Positions 17,784 through 26,386 of a stretch of 51,584 bases of DNA are shown here, piece by piece; position 1 is the first letter of the stretch; each line of letters begins with the position of its first letter. The DNA lies in the NCBI GenBank assembly GCA_938027685.1, contig CALJAM010000019.1:1-51584 (forward strand). Direction: 5' to 3'. A program made the translations under genes and the position numbers. The notes under the pieces were generated by a model. It ran no database searches and was not told the DNA's origin. It worked only from the letters and a program-made list of their open reading frames with translations. This stretch comes from an uncultured Bryobacteraceae bacterium. GTDB lineage: Bacteria; Acidobacteriota; Terriglobia; Bryobacterales; Bryobacteraceae.

Positions 17784-19454
17784 ATGAGCGAGCAGAAGCT
17801 GCTGGTCGTTCCGCTGGGCGGCCTGGGCGAATTCGGCATGAACTGCCTCGCCCTGCGCTATGGGGACGACATCATCGTCATCGATGCCGGCATGATGTTC
17901 CCTGAGGACGAGCTGCCCGGCATCGATCTGGTTACGCCCGATTTCACCTACCTTCTGGAAAACCGCGAGCACGTCCGCGCGCTCATCCTGACGCATGGAC
18001 ACGAAGATCACATCGGCGCCGCCCCCTTTCTTCTCGGTGAACTGGACCTGCCGGTCTACGGAACCGCCTTCACTCTGGCCCTGGTCGAGCGGCGATGGGA
18101 GGAGCACGAGCGCGAGCAACCCGTGCGGATGCACGAGGTCGAACCCGGCGACATCCTCGAGATCGGGCCTTTCCGCATCGAATTCGTCCACGTGACGCAC
18201 TCGATCGTTCAGGCGACGGCGCTCGCCATCACCACGCCGCTAGGAGTCATCATCCACAGCGGCGATTTCAAGGTCGACCCGACGCCGCCGGACAACTGCC
18301 ACTTCGACCTCCACACGCTGGCCGAGTACGGCCGCCGCGGCGTCTTGCTGCTGCTTTCCGATTCCACCAACGCCGACCGCCCCGGTTACACCGAAAGCGA
18401 ACAAGCCACGCGTCCCCGCCTGGAAGATGTCTTCCATCGCGCCGAGCGCAAGGTGGTCGTCTCCTGCTTCAGTTCTTCCGTGCACCGTATCCAGCAGATC
18501 GTGGATCTGGCCGAAGAATCGGGCCGCAAGCTGGCCTTTGTGGGTCGAAGCATGGTCACGGTGACCGAGATCGCACACTCGCTCGGGTTGCTGCGCCTGC
18601 CCGAAGGCCTGCTGCTGCGCCCCCAGGAGATCATGCAGATGCCGCCGCGCAAGGTCGCCGTCGCGATCTCGGGAAGCCAGGGCGAGCCGATGTCGGCTCT
18701 GGCCCGGGTCGCCGTGAACAGTCACCGGCATCTCGAGATCCAGCCCGGCGATACGGTGGTCCTGAGCTCGCGGATCATCCCCGGTAACGAGAAGGCCATC
18801 TACCGGATGATGAACCACCTGGCGCGCCAGGGCGCCGACGTGATCTACGGACCGATGAACCCGCCGGTCCACGTGTCCGGACACGCCAGCGCCGAGGAAT
18901 TGCGGCTGTTGCTGAACCTCATCCGCCCGCGCTACTTCGTGCCGATCCACGGCGAATACCGCCAACTTGCCAAGCACGCCGCCTTGGCCTCCCACCTGAA
19001 GGAGTCGGGCCTGGAGGAAGTCTTCGTGTTGGAGGCCGGCGAAACGCTGGAGCTGGATCGCTGGGGTGCCCGCAAGGGCGAACGGGTGCCGGTGGGCCGC
19101 GTCTGCATCGATTCGGGCGCGGTCGATGAAGTCGTCGAGGACGTCGTGATTCGCGACCGCCGCCACTTGGCGGAGGAAGGCATCGTACTGCCCGTCCTCG
19201 CCATCGACAAGCGCACCGGCAAGCTCGAGGGCACGCCCGAAATCGTGAGCCGCGGCTTCGCGCCGGCCGGCGACGGATCGGAAGTCATCGAACAGGCGCG
19301 GCAGGTCGTACTTCGCACCCTGGAGACCTCCACGCCCGAGGAGCGCACCGACTGGGGCGTCATGAAAGAAAAGATCCGCACCGACCTGAGGCGGTTCCTG
19401 GTCAGGCAGACTGCGCGCCACCCGCTGATCGTCCCCGTGATCCTCGAACTTTGA
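17784..19454 (+). CDS. rnj: Ribonuclease J
   Basis: A 556-residue metallo-beta-lactamase/beta-CASP ribonuclease with 5' exonuclease and endonuclease activity in mRNA decay and rRNA maturation. The zinc motif is THGHEDHIGA (H71, H73, D75, H76), with HSGDFKVDPTP and the beta-CASP elements LLSDSTNADRPGYTESE and SGSQGEPMSALARV. YGPMNPPVHVSGHASAEEL and YFVPIHGEYRQLAKHA complete the active site. A C-terminal RNase J domain follows, ending RQTARHPLIVPVILEL. The start MSEQKLLVVPLGGLGEFGMN fits the family; an upstream in-frame ATG at 17751 gives an atypical extension. A TATACA box at 17766-17771 is close to the start. Confidence 0.95.
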   Translation: MSEQKLLVVPLGGLGEFGMNCLALRYGDDIIVIDAGMMFPEDELPGIDLVTPDFTYLLENREHVRALILTHGHEDHIGAAPFLLGELDLPVYGTAFTLALVERRWEEHEREQPVRMHEVEPGDILEIGPFRIEFVHVTHSIVQATALAITTPLGVIIHSGDFKVDPTPPDNCHFDLHTLAEYGRRGVLLLLSDSTNADRPGYTESEQATRPRLEDVFHRAERKVVVSCFSSSVHRIQQIVDLAEESGRKLAFVGRSMVTVTEIAHSLGLLRLPEGLLLRPQEIMQMPPRKVAVAISGSQGEPMSALARVAVNSHRHLEIQPGDTVVLSSRIIPGNEKAIYRMMNHLARQGADVIYGPMNPPVHVSGHASAEELRLLLNLIRPRYFVPIHGEYRQLAKHAALASHLKESGLEEVFVLEAGETLELDRWGARKGERVPVGRVCIDSGAVDEVVEDVVIRDRRHLAEEGIVLPVLAIDKRTGKLEGTPEIVSRGFAPAGDGSEVIEQARQVVLRTLETSTPEERTDWGVMKEKIRTDLRRFLVRQTARHPLIVPVILEL

Positions 19455-19466
19455 CCCGATCCGTCT

Positions 19467-22022
19467 TCAGGGCCGAATGACCAAGTCCGGCCAGCACGAA
19501 AGACTCGCCGGCTCTTCCTCCCACGACGGCCGTTGCGGTTGCCCGGCCCCGGCCGTGGCAGGCGTCGGCGGCAGGAACTTGGGGTCCAGCGCACGGTGGG
19601 CCTGGTCGCGCAGGTCCTCCAGGTGCGCGCGCGTCGTGCGGTCGGCGGCCCTGGGCAGTGCCCGCGCGGCCTCGGACGCGATCGTGCGCAGTTCGGCTCG
19701 GAACAGCGGCCGCTGATCGTCCGCGACCGGCGTGCGGCCGTTGAGGCGATCCGCCATCAGCTCCAGGTACAGGCGCTGCACGTTGCGCCGGGCCGCGTCC
19801 ACACGCACTTCGGGCCCTGCCAGTTCCGCGAAAATGCCGCGCCGCAAATCGGCCAGAAATTCCGCGGGCCGATATGCCTGCGGCCCGTCCAGCGTCTCCT
19901 GCTCGACCAGCCGAGCGAAACGACGCCCGTCCAGCAAGTTGTTGAGGATCATGCGCTGCGCGTTGCGGATGCGCTCCAGCGCGCCCTGCGGCTCGATGCG
20001 GCGCAGGATCTCGGGCCTCAGGAAAAGCTGTGGCGTGCGAAAGGCGTTCTCATTGAGAAACTTCACCGCCGCGGCCTGCCGCTCACGCTCGACCGGCGTA
20101 AACAGCACGCCCTCCTGGCCCGCATGTTTCTGCTGCGAGTAGAACCCCCCTACCAACCCCACGACGTGGTTCATCTCGCGCGTCCATTGCGCCAGCACGC
20201 GGCCGTAGACCTCTTCCAGGTCGTCGTAAGGCTTGCCTTTTTCCGGCACGGCTTCCAGCAGCATGTCCATCACCCTGCGCAGGTTCCGCAGCCCCAACTC
20301 GGTGGCGCGCACCGCATCCGCGTCGCCCACGGCCTCCGTGTTCTCCCCCGGATCGGAGCCGGCCGCCTTCGCCGTCGAGAATCGCAGCCAGGGCGTCTTC
20401 TCCTGAGCCGCCAGGATCCACTCATCCAGCACCGGTTTCTCCTCGTCCGGCGTACGAGCCTCCGGGATCGGCTTGTAGCCCCAACTGATGGAAAAGTAAT
20501 CGTACGGGCCTATCTTGGGGATCAGATCTTCCGGATCGATCTTGTCTTCGGGCTGCGCCACATAGTTGAAGCGCGCATAGTCCATCAGCGTGGGCGTATG
20601 ACCCATCTTTTTCACCCACTCCCGGTCCCGAATTTTCTCCAACGGATAAAGCGAGCTGGCCTTCATGTTATGGGGCAGGCCCAGAGTATGCCCTACTTCG
20701 TGGGCCACCACATACTCCAGCAGCCTCCCCATCAGATCGTCGGGCAGCGGAAGCTTGCGGGCGCGCGGATCGAGCGGGCCCACCTGCGTGAAGTACCAGT
20801 GGCGCACAAGGTTGAGAACGTTATGCCAGATGACGATGTCGGCCTCCAGAATTTCCCCCGTGCGCGGATCGTGCACGTGCGGTCCCATGGCGTTCTCTAC
20901 CGTCGAGGGGGCCCACCGGATGACGCTGTAGCGCGCGTCCTCCGCGCTCCAGTCGGGATCCTCCTGCGGCGAGGGCGGATCTTTCGCCAGAATCGCATTG
21001 CGGAAGCCGGCCTGCTCGAAAACCGGCTGCCACTGCTCCACGCCTTTCTTGATGTACGGGATCCACTTCGGCGGAGTGGCCGGGTCGATGTAGAACACGA
21101 TCGGTTTGACGGGCTCGGACACGGCCGCCGAAGGATCCTTCTTTTCCAGCCGCCAACGTGCAATGTAAGTCCGCCTCGGTGCGCGGTGTTCGTCGCGTGA
21201 GTAATCGTATTGCCGGATGTTGAAGTAACCCACGCGCTCGTCGTACAGGCGCGGCCGCATGGGCTGTTCGGGCAGCTTCACCATGCTGAAGTGCATCAGC
21301 AGACTGGCGCTGCCGGGACGCATGGCCGTGGACATCGGCGAAGGCGGAGCCGGCGGCGACGGTGTCGCCCCGGCGGCAGGCGCCTCGACCGGGGAGGTGT
21401 AGGTGTGTGTCGCCTTCACCTCGATGTTCAGGGGGAAGGCCTTCACGTATTCCAGAAAGCTGCGCGAGGCGTCGAAACCGCGCGCCCGCAGCATGGCGCG
21501 CGGCGTGAACTCGGCCACCTCCGTGGTAAACAGGCGCGTTACGTCGATCACCGGCGCCCCCTCCGGCCCCAACGCTTCGATGGGAAACGCCATGATGATC
21601 GTCTCGTTGCTGACGCTGCGCACCGCGAGCGAAATCGGGTGATTGTTGTCCGCCACGACCTCGTAGGAAACATTGCGCAGCAGCACGCGATGGTCCTTGC
21701 GTTCCCAACGCACCACCCGGTTGCCCACGCTCATGCCCCCGTAGCCCAGGCCCGGCGTCCGCTCCACCTTCGTCACCCAGAGAAACTCCTTGCCCAGCTC
21801 GGCAGGCGGGATCTCGTAATAGAGGCGGCTCTTGATCCGATGCACCGTGAAGACGCCCCGCTGCGTCACCGCCTCCTTGGTGATGACCTTCTCGTAAGGC
21901 CGAATCTCCGGCTCCGCCGCGCGGACGGTCGGGCGCTCCTGAGCCGGAGCCGCAGGACTCTCCTGAGCAGGCTCCTGGCCCAGAGCAGTCGTTAGAAACA
22001 ATAAGGCTGCCCACCAACGCAT
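19467..22022 (-). CDS. Exported zinc-dependent metalloprotease (DUF5117/DUF5118-type)
   Basis: An 851-residue secreted or periplasmic protein with a signal peptide ([18 protein letters not shown]) and a Pro/Glu-rich linker. The zinc motif [17 protein letters not shown] lies near residue 440 and follows the extended HExxHxxGxxH pattern. The N-terminal region (about 55-220) resembles DUF5118/5117 parts of these proteases, with [22 protein letters not shown]. The C-terminal region (after about 480) corresponds to the DUF4953-like helical part. These proteins are abundant in Acidobacteriota and Bacteroidota; their substrates are largely unknown. It ends 12 bases from the convergent RNase J stop. 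Confidence 0.85.
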   Translation of the reverse strand: MRWWAALLFLTTALGQEPAQESPAAPAQERPTVRAAEPEIRPYEKVITKEAVTQRGVFTVHRIKSRLYYEIPPAELGKEFLWVTKVERTPGLGYGGMSVGNRVVRWERKDHRVLLRNVSYEVVADNNHPISLAVRSVSNETIIMAFPIEALGPEGAPVIDVTRLFTTEVAEFTPRAMLRARGFDASRSFLEYVKAFPLNIEVKATHTYTSPVEAPAAGATPSPPAPPSPMSTAMRPGSASLLMHFSMVKLPEQPMRPRLYDERVGYFNIRQYDYSRDEHRAPRRTYIARWRLEKKDPSAAVSEPVKPIVFYIDPATPPKWIPYIKKGVEQWQPVFEQAGFRNAILAKDPPSPQEDPDWSAEDARYSVIRWAPSTVENAMGPHVHDPRTGEILEADIVIWHNVLNLVRHWYFTQVGPLDPRARKLPLPDDLMGRLLEYVVAHEVGHTLGLPHNMKASSLYPLEKIRDREWVKKMGHTPTLMDYARFNYVAQPEDKIDPEDLIPKIGPYDYFSISWGYKPIPEARTPDEEKPVLDEWILAAQEKTPWLRFSTAKAAGSDPGENTEAVGDADAVRATELGLRNLRRVMDMLLEAVPEKGKPYDDLEEVYGRVLAQWTREMNHVVGLVGGFYSQQKHAGQEGVLFTPVERERQAAAVKFLNENAFRTPQLFLRPEILRRIEPQGALERIRNAQRMILNNLLDGRRFARLVEQETLDGPQAYRPAEFLADLRRGIFAELAGPEVRVDAARRNVQRLYLELMADRLNGRTPVADDQRPLFRAELRTIASEAARALPRAADRTTRAHLEDLRDQAHRALDPKFLPPTPATAGAGQPQRPSWEEEPASLSCWPDLVIRP

Positions 22023-22049
22023 AGTTCGAATATAACGGACCGGCCGTGC

Positions 22050-22235
22050 TCAGCGGTGGCCTAGAAACATCAGCCAGCCCAGTCCGAACAAGGCCGCCAG
22101 GAACCAGGCGAAGCAGTAAAGGCCGTAGCGCAGGCGATCCCGATCGTTCGTCTTGCTGACCACCCCGAAAACAATCGACGTGAAGAAAGCAAACAGCAGG
22201 GCGGCTTCGAAGTGCGAAAGGGAGACCTTGGGCAT
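22050..22235 (-). CDS. Small two-helix membrane protein
   Basis: A 61-residue protein opening MPKVSLSHFEAALLFAFFTS. Two hydrophobic segments (about residues 10-26 and 38-58) flank a charged loop NDRDRLRYG, which suggests an integral membrane hairpin. Its ATG overlaps the stop codon of the preceding gene by one base (TGATG), so the two are almost certainly co-translated. A longer reading frame extends upstream in the same phase but runs antiphase through the neighbour and is Arg/Gly-rich, so it is not used. The function is unknown; no family was recognised. Confidence 0.75.
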   Translation of the reverse strand: MPKVSLSHFEAALLFAFFTSIVFGVVSKTNDRDRLRYGLYCFAWFLAALFGLGWLMFLGHR

Positions 22236-22651
22236 CAGTCCTTTCTCCCCGCCGCGATTTCGAAAGCGTCCACCATCGCGAGAATGTTCAGCAGCCCGGC
22301 CGTCACTAGGAATTTCGCGCCGTAATCGTGCACCGCCCCCGGCGCCTCCGGCTGCGAATACCCCAGCCACACCGTAAGCAGATAGAGCACGCCCGCGCAC
22401 ACGTTGCCCACGAAGCCCCCGTAGTTCATTAGGGTGCTGAGGAAATCGGGCCCCTTGACCGGATGGAAAAGGTAGCCCCGCATCATCAGGCCGAACAGAT
22501 ACATGCCCGTGATGGCGAAGGCCAGCAGTCCTGCCCGCCCGTAGCGCTTCAGCAGGAAATGTCCGCCGCCCGGGATCAGCCATGCTAGGGCCACCGCCGG
22601 TCCCCAGACGTTCGCCGGCGGCAGCGGTTCCTTGGCGCGGAGCGCACACAT
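22235..22651 (-). CDS. DUF6677-like membrane protein
   Basis: A 138-residue protein with four probable membrane segments. The first two contain ALAWLIPGGGHFLLKRYGRAGLLAFAI, which resembles the TM2/DUF6677 pattern of a Pro-Gly-Gly-Gly-His turn between helices. Later hydrophobic parts are YGGFVGNVCAGVLYLLTVWLG and FLVTAGLLNILAMVDAFEIA. Such proteins are frequent in Acidobacteriota and have no known function. It begins a two-gene unit with the 61-residue membrane protein, which it overlaps by one base. The family name is from recall of the pattern. Confidence 0.75.
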   Translation of the reverse strand: MCALRAKEPLPPANVWGPAVALAWLIPGGGHFLLKRYGRAGLLAFAITGMYLFGLMMRGYLFHPVKGPDFLSTLMNYGGFVGNVCAGVLYLLTVWLGYSQPEAPGAVHDYGAKFLVTAGLLNILAMVDAFEIAAGRKD

Positions 22652-22718
22652 ACGTCTCAGCCGAAACCCTCAGTGTAGCATGCGGTGCGCGCCCGGCCCC
22701 GAGGACGCACCCCGACGC

Positions 22719-23591
22719 TCAGCCCTGCTGCATCTGCCGGATCAGTCCCCGAATGTAGGCCAGATTCCGGCGCATGTCCTCCTCGACCGAGCCCGAGGGC
22801 GACGAGGTCTCCAGATTGGCGAACCCTTCGAAACCGATATCCGCGATCGCGCGCAGCACGGCCACGAAGTCGATGCTTCCCTCGCCGAGGTACCCCTTGT
22901 CCTTCAGGTGGATCTGACAGATGCGCTCGCGGCCCAGCCAGCGTATCTCCTCGTAGATGTCAAAGCCGCGATTGGTCGAGTTGCCGACGTCGTAATAGAC
23001 GCGCACGGCCCGCGAACGCGCCCGCTCCAACATGCGCGCGTTCTCTCGCGCCGAGCAGGTGTTTTCCAGCGCCAGGATCACACCCGCCTTTTCGGCCTCC
23101 GGCGCCAGCTCGCGCAGCACGTCCGCCACGTAATCCATCTCCTGCTGCGTCTCCAGCGCCCCCTTGCCGAAAAACGGCAGCAGCATGACACGGGCTTGCA
23201 GCCGCTGCGTAATTGGAATCCCGGCCGCCACCCATTTCTGCCCCAGGGGATCGTTCTTCAGATAATTCACGTGAAGGATGTCGAGACAGGTGCCGGCCAG
23301 GGCGATCTTGTGCGCGCGGGCTTCGGCAAGGTAGCGGTCTTGCAGGGCTGCGTCATCGAGCGGGAGCTTGCCCTCGATAGGTTTGCGCCCGAGGCTGACC
23401 TCGACGCCCTCGAATCCCAGGCGCGCCGCCAGCTCGACGGCTTCCACTCGGCCCGCCATACGCAAATTCCAGTCGGTGACCCCGATGCGCAGGCCCGCCA
23501 GCGGCTTCCCGGGAGCGGACCCTCCTCTATTCGCCCACGCGAGCGCCCCCATCGTTGCCAGGAACTGTCGCCGCGATGACTCCACCGCCAA
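22719..23591 (-). CDS. Sugar phosphate isomerase/epimerase-like TIM-barrel protein, Tat-exported
   Basis: A 290-residue member of the xylose isomerase-like TIM-barrel superfamily (AP endonuclease 2-like). The N-terminus ESSRRQFLATMGALAWA is a twin-arginine signal, so the protein is probably exported folded with a metal bound. Barrel landmarks are LGFEGVEVSLG, VILALENTCSAR (metal-binding Glu), VRVYYDVGNSTNRG (Asp), ICQIHLKDKGYLGEGSIDF (His and Lys) and FEGFANLETSSPSG (Glu). These fit the divalent-metal site of sugar isomerases and 3-keto-sugar epimerases. The substrate is unknown. It stands alone between ClpS and the small membrane protein genes. Confidence 0.85.
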   Translation of the reverse strand: MAVESSRRQFLATMGALAWANRGGSAPGKPLAGLRIGVTDWNLRMAGRVEAVELAARLGFEGVEVSLGRKPIEGKLPLDDAALQDRYLAEARAHKIALAGTCLDILHVNYLKNDPLGQKWVAAGIPITQRLQARVMLLPFFGKGALETQQEMDYVADVLRELAPEAEKAGVILALENTCSARENARMLERARSRAVRVYYDVGNSTNRGFDIYEEIRWLGRERICQIHLKDKGYLGEGSIDFVAVLRAIADIGFEGFANLETSSPSGSVEEDMRRNLAYIRGLIRQMQQG

Positions 23592-23666
23592 CCTCCTTTC
23601 CTTTCCTTAGCGCGAATCACTGGCATTATACGCCCGCGCAGCCCCGCACACAGTCGCGCTGCGCAC

Positions 23667-23999
23667 TCAGGTCTCACCCTCGCCGCCCGCCGGTTCGATG
23701 ATGGCTCGCATCGATCCGGGCGAATCCGGAATGCGCCAGTCCGGGCCGTAGGCGAGAATCTGATCCCGCGCGAACTCCGCCTCGGCCAGCTCGCAGGTAA
23801 TGACCACCGTGCGCCCGGTGGTGTCCACCTCGACCGCGTGCGCGAAGGCTTCGGCCTCCGAGAACAGGAACAGGCGCATCAGCATTTCGACGACGTAGTC
23901 GTAAGTGTGCTTGTCGTCGTCGAGCAGGACTACGTTATAGAGCGGCGCCAGCCGATCCCTTTGCCGAACCTTGGTCTCCGACAATACCTCAGTGGCCAT
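23667..23999 (-). CDS. clpS: ATP-dependent Clp protease adaptor ClpS
   Basis: A 110-residue ClpS adaptor, which brings N-degron substrates to the ClpAP protease. The core NVVLLDDDKHTYDYVVEMLMRLF contains the acidic pocket residues and the helix with the specificity Met. The conserved His in EAFAHAVEVDTTGRTVV follows, and CELAEAEFARDQILAYGPDW completes the domain. The first 20 residues form the usual flexible N-terminal extension that enters the Clp pore. No clpA or clpC is adjacent. The gene lies near ssrA, another protein-quality element, but the two are 1.7 kb apart and oppositely oriented. Confidence 0.94.
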   Translation of the reverse strand: MATEVLSETKVRQRDRLAPLYNVVLLDDDKHTYDYVVEMLMRLFLFSEAEAFAHAVEVDTTGRTVVITCELAEAEFARDQILAYGPDWRIPDSPGSMRAIIEPAGGEGET

Positions 24000-24076
24000 G
24001 GCACCATCCCCGCCTTTTTCTTTCCTTTTCCATCCTATAGCATGCGCGGCGCGCGAGCGCGCACGCCCGGCGTTTT

Positions 24077-25556
24077 TCAGCGCACCTGGAACCTCGCGCT
24101 CCAGTCCGCCTTCGACTCAGCCACATTATCCGTGGCTTCGAACCTGAGCGTATAAGTGCCTTTGGGGGCTCCTGAAGGAATGTTGAGCCGACCCGAAATA
24201 GGTAGGAAAAATCCCCGCGGATGATAAGCTACCGTTTCACGTTCGGAGACAAAGTCCGGCTTGTCGAACAGGAGTTGCCCTCCGGGGCCGAAGACCTTCA
24301 ACCCGACCCGCACGTCCATGTCGTCGCCGCGGAACGCGATCCCGACCATTTTCCAGCGCAGGTAGACCCTTCCGCCGCCCTCGAGCACGAGCGGACTTAC
24401 CGCGGGTCCTTCCTCGGAGACCGCCACCTCGAAACCGCGAACCTCGAGCTGGGAGGCCGGCGCGATCGCTTCGCCGACCACCTCGAAGCTTACACGGTAG
24501 TCGAGTCGGGCCTGGCTCACCTCATCCTGAACCGTGATCTCGATCTCATAAGGTCCGGGCGGGGCAAAGCCGGGCGGTTCCGTGCTCACCCAAGCACTAA
24601 TCGGCTCATCGGCGGGAACCGGCTGATCGAATGTCCTGGACCAGCGATGCAACGCCAGCCCGTCGGGATCCTTGATTGCCCCGTTGATTTCCAATTTGGC
24701 CTTGCCGTCCGGCCCTCGCCCGAAGCCCAAAATTTGGTACCTGAAGTAGACCAATTCGCCGCGTCGATACGGACCTTGTGGGCGGGGTGGACCGTCCTGA
24801 CGTTCCAGAAAACCCGGGTTGACCAGCCGCAGGTTCCCGCCGGCCGCCGCCCCCAGCCCCGCCGATATGCTCACGGCGGCCGGAGCCGACCCGGGTGCGC
24901 GGTGCAACATCACGGCCGCGGCCACCCCAGCGGTGACGGCGACTGCCCAGATGACGGCGAGCACTATTCGCGCGGGCACGGCCAACGGCCGCTCGATCAC
25001 CACGGTCCGAGCGAGCCTGTCGCCCAGTCTCTGGCGGGAGCGCGACACCAAAGCGGCCACCAGGCCAACCAGGTAGACCCCGATTCCGTCCACCACGCGC
25101 AGCAGGTTGCGGACCAGCGACGCGCCCAATCCGCAGCGGCCCCCGCTGGCGCGCTCGACGGCGATACCGATGAGAGCCTTGCCCAGCGTGGCTCCGAAGA
25201 GCCCTTCGGCAAGCCAGTGGTACAGGAACGCAAAAGCCGATCCGGCGGCAAACGCGAACAAAAGCGGGCCGACCCTCCAGCGAGAAGCCGGTCTGGGTGA
25301 AACCGCCCCAGCGCGACGCCGGCCACATGCCGGCTGACAAGAAAGCCGCGGCCGCCACAATGCTATCCAGCACGAGCGCGAGGAAGCGGTCGCCCAGGCG
25401 GGCAAGACAGCGTCGAGGCCCCGCGTGAACCGGTTGTTCCGGGGCGACCGGTTTCCCGCCGGGCTCGATCGGCGGCGCGGTGGTCAGAGGCGAGCCGCAG
25501 GAAGCGCAGTATTGGGCGCCGGCGGCGTTGGGGAAACCGCAGTGAATGCATAACAC
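24077..25556 (-). pseudogene. Zinc-ribbon/RDD-domain membrane protein, interrupted by a +1 frameshift
   Basis: Two overlapping reading frames make one protein of about 492 residues if a single base is removed from the GGG (CCC on plus) at 25273-25275. The first part has a zinc ribbon (CIHCGFPNAAGAQYCASCG) and the start of an RDD membrane domain (RRCLARLGDRFLALVLDSIV). The second part continues the RDD domain (GPLLFAFAAGSAFAFLYHWL, GATLGKALIGIAVERASGG, RQRLGDRLARTVVIE), then one more membrane helix. It ends in two tandem beta-rich repeats of about 120 residues. The proposed start is GTG at 25556 after a GGTGGAG; GTG at 25562 is an alternative. Whether the shift is real, an assembly error or programmed cannot be told here. 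Confidence 0.72.
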
Positions 25557-25675
25557 AGGCTCCACCCCCCACCCCTGGGCGGCCGCCGTCGGCTCGAGGA
25601 GCGGGCTCGGCTGGGACCGGGCGGAAGTGAGTGCGCTGGCTTTTATAACCTTAGGCCCGCCCGCAAGCTTTCCTA

Positions 25676-25705
25676 TTGGCTTGCCGTGACTGGGTGCGCT
25701 ACAAT
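25676..25705 (+). promoter_or_regulatory. Probable ssrA promoter
   Basis: TACAAT at 25700-25705 is a near-consensus -10 box that ends 11 bases before the mature tmRNA 5' end. TTGGCT at 25676-25681 is a fair -35 box, with an 18-base spacer. A start site near 25712 would need only light trimming by RNase P to give the mature end. Confidence 0.5.
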
Positions 25706-25716
25706 CGAAATCGAAA

Positions 25717-26068
25717 GGGGGCGTAACGGATTCGACGGGATTGATCCCGTGGACGGAAGGCGTGCCGGGTTCCGAGCTCCCGTAAAACGATCGGAAAACA
25801 AAAACTGCCAACGCGCAGTTTGCCTACGCTGCCTAATTGACAGGCAGCCGTCCTCGCCGGCAGGCCTGCTGGCCGGCGTAAGGGCGTCATCAGTGCAGGC
25901 TGGGCGATAGGCTTCAGCCCGGAGCCGAACGCCGAGAGCAATCGGGCCAGGCCGCTCGAAGGCTTGCCGGTTCCCACCGGGCGGCTGGAATTGCTGAACC
26001 GGCTACGCACGTAGTCTTCCGTCGGCGGGCTTTCTCGGACGCGGGTTCGACTCCCGCCGCCTCCACCA
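25717..26068 (+). ncRNA. ssrA: tmRNA (transfer-messenger RNA)
   Basis: A 352-base tmRNA. The 5' end GGGGGCGTAACGGATTCGAC is diagnostic, and the 3' end reads TTCGACTCCCGCCGCCTCCACCA with encoded CCA. The acceptor stem pairs GGGGGCG with CGCCTCC, including one G-U. The tag reading frame is GCC at 25807 to TAA at 25834-25836, giving the peptide ANAQFAYAA, which ends in the Ala-Ala protease signal. The arms around the tag contain the stretches expected to form pseudoknots. tmRNA rescues stalled ribosomes together with SmpB and marks the nascent chain for proteolysis. SmpB is not in the window. Confidence 0.96.
25807..25836 (+). other. tmRNA proteolysis-tag reading frame (ANAQFAYAA)
   Basis: The resume codon is GCC and the frame ends at TAA, encoding nine residues after the alanine carried by charged tmRNA. 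The short length and AYAA end match tags that I recall from Acidobacteriota. The sequence just upstream (AAAAACT) is A-rich, as is common before the resume codon. Confidence 0.85.
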
Positions 26069-26386
26069 GCTCCTCCCAAGTCAGACCCCCACGGCCGCAT
26101 GCATTTCCGTTTCCCGAACTGATGGGCCCCTTGCCGCTGCTTGCGTAGGCGACCGGCTGTTGTGCATCCCCGCGTGCGCGCCGCCTTCGAGCCCCGCCCG
26201 GGCGAACCAAAGCAAGAGGATCGTCGATCGCCCCAGCGACCGACCTGGCCTTCCGGCGCACGGGCGAGCTGCTCTGAGGCAATCAGCCTTCACCGTGGCT
26301 GGGTTTGGCGTGAGTCCCCTCAACACCCCACCCCGACCAACCGCCTCGCTCGGGCCGTGCGACAATCAGCGCCAGGTACCCACACT
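26069..26386. other. Non-coding gap between ssrA and the sulfatase gene
   Basis: This 318-base stretch has open frames on both strands, but their translations are Arg/Pro-rich and resemble no family. The in-frame upstream extension of the sulfatase crosses it. No strong terminator hairpin with a T tract follows ssrA. Nothing else was recognised. Confidence 0.6.

Noticed and set aside
19533-21200. 555-codon open frame on the plus strand
   Set aside because: It is antisense to the metalloprotease gene with its HEVGH motif; composition is Arg/His/Gln-rich.
22236-22649. Long N-terminal extension of the 61-residue membrane protein
   Set aside because: It runs out of phase through the DUF6677-like gene and is Arg/Gly-rich; the internal ATG in TGATG is the likely start.
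26141-26386. 82-codon N-terminal extension of the sulfatase
   Set aside because: The extension has no domain and would bury the Tat-like signal MLRRRDLLKS.
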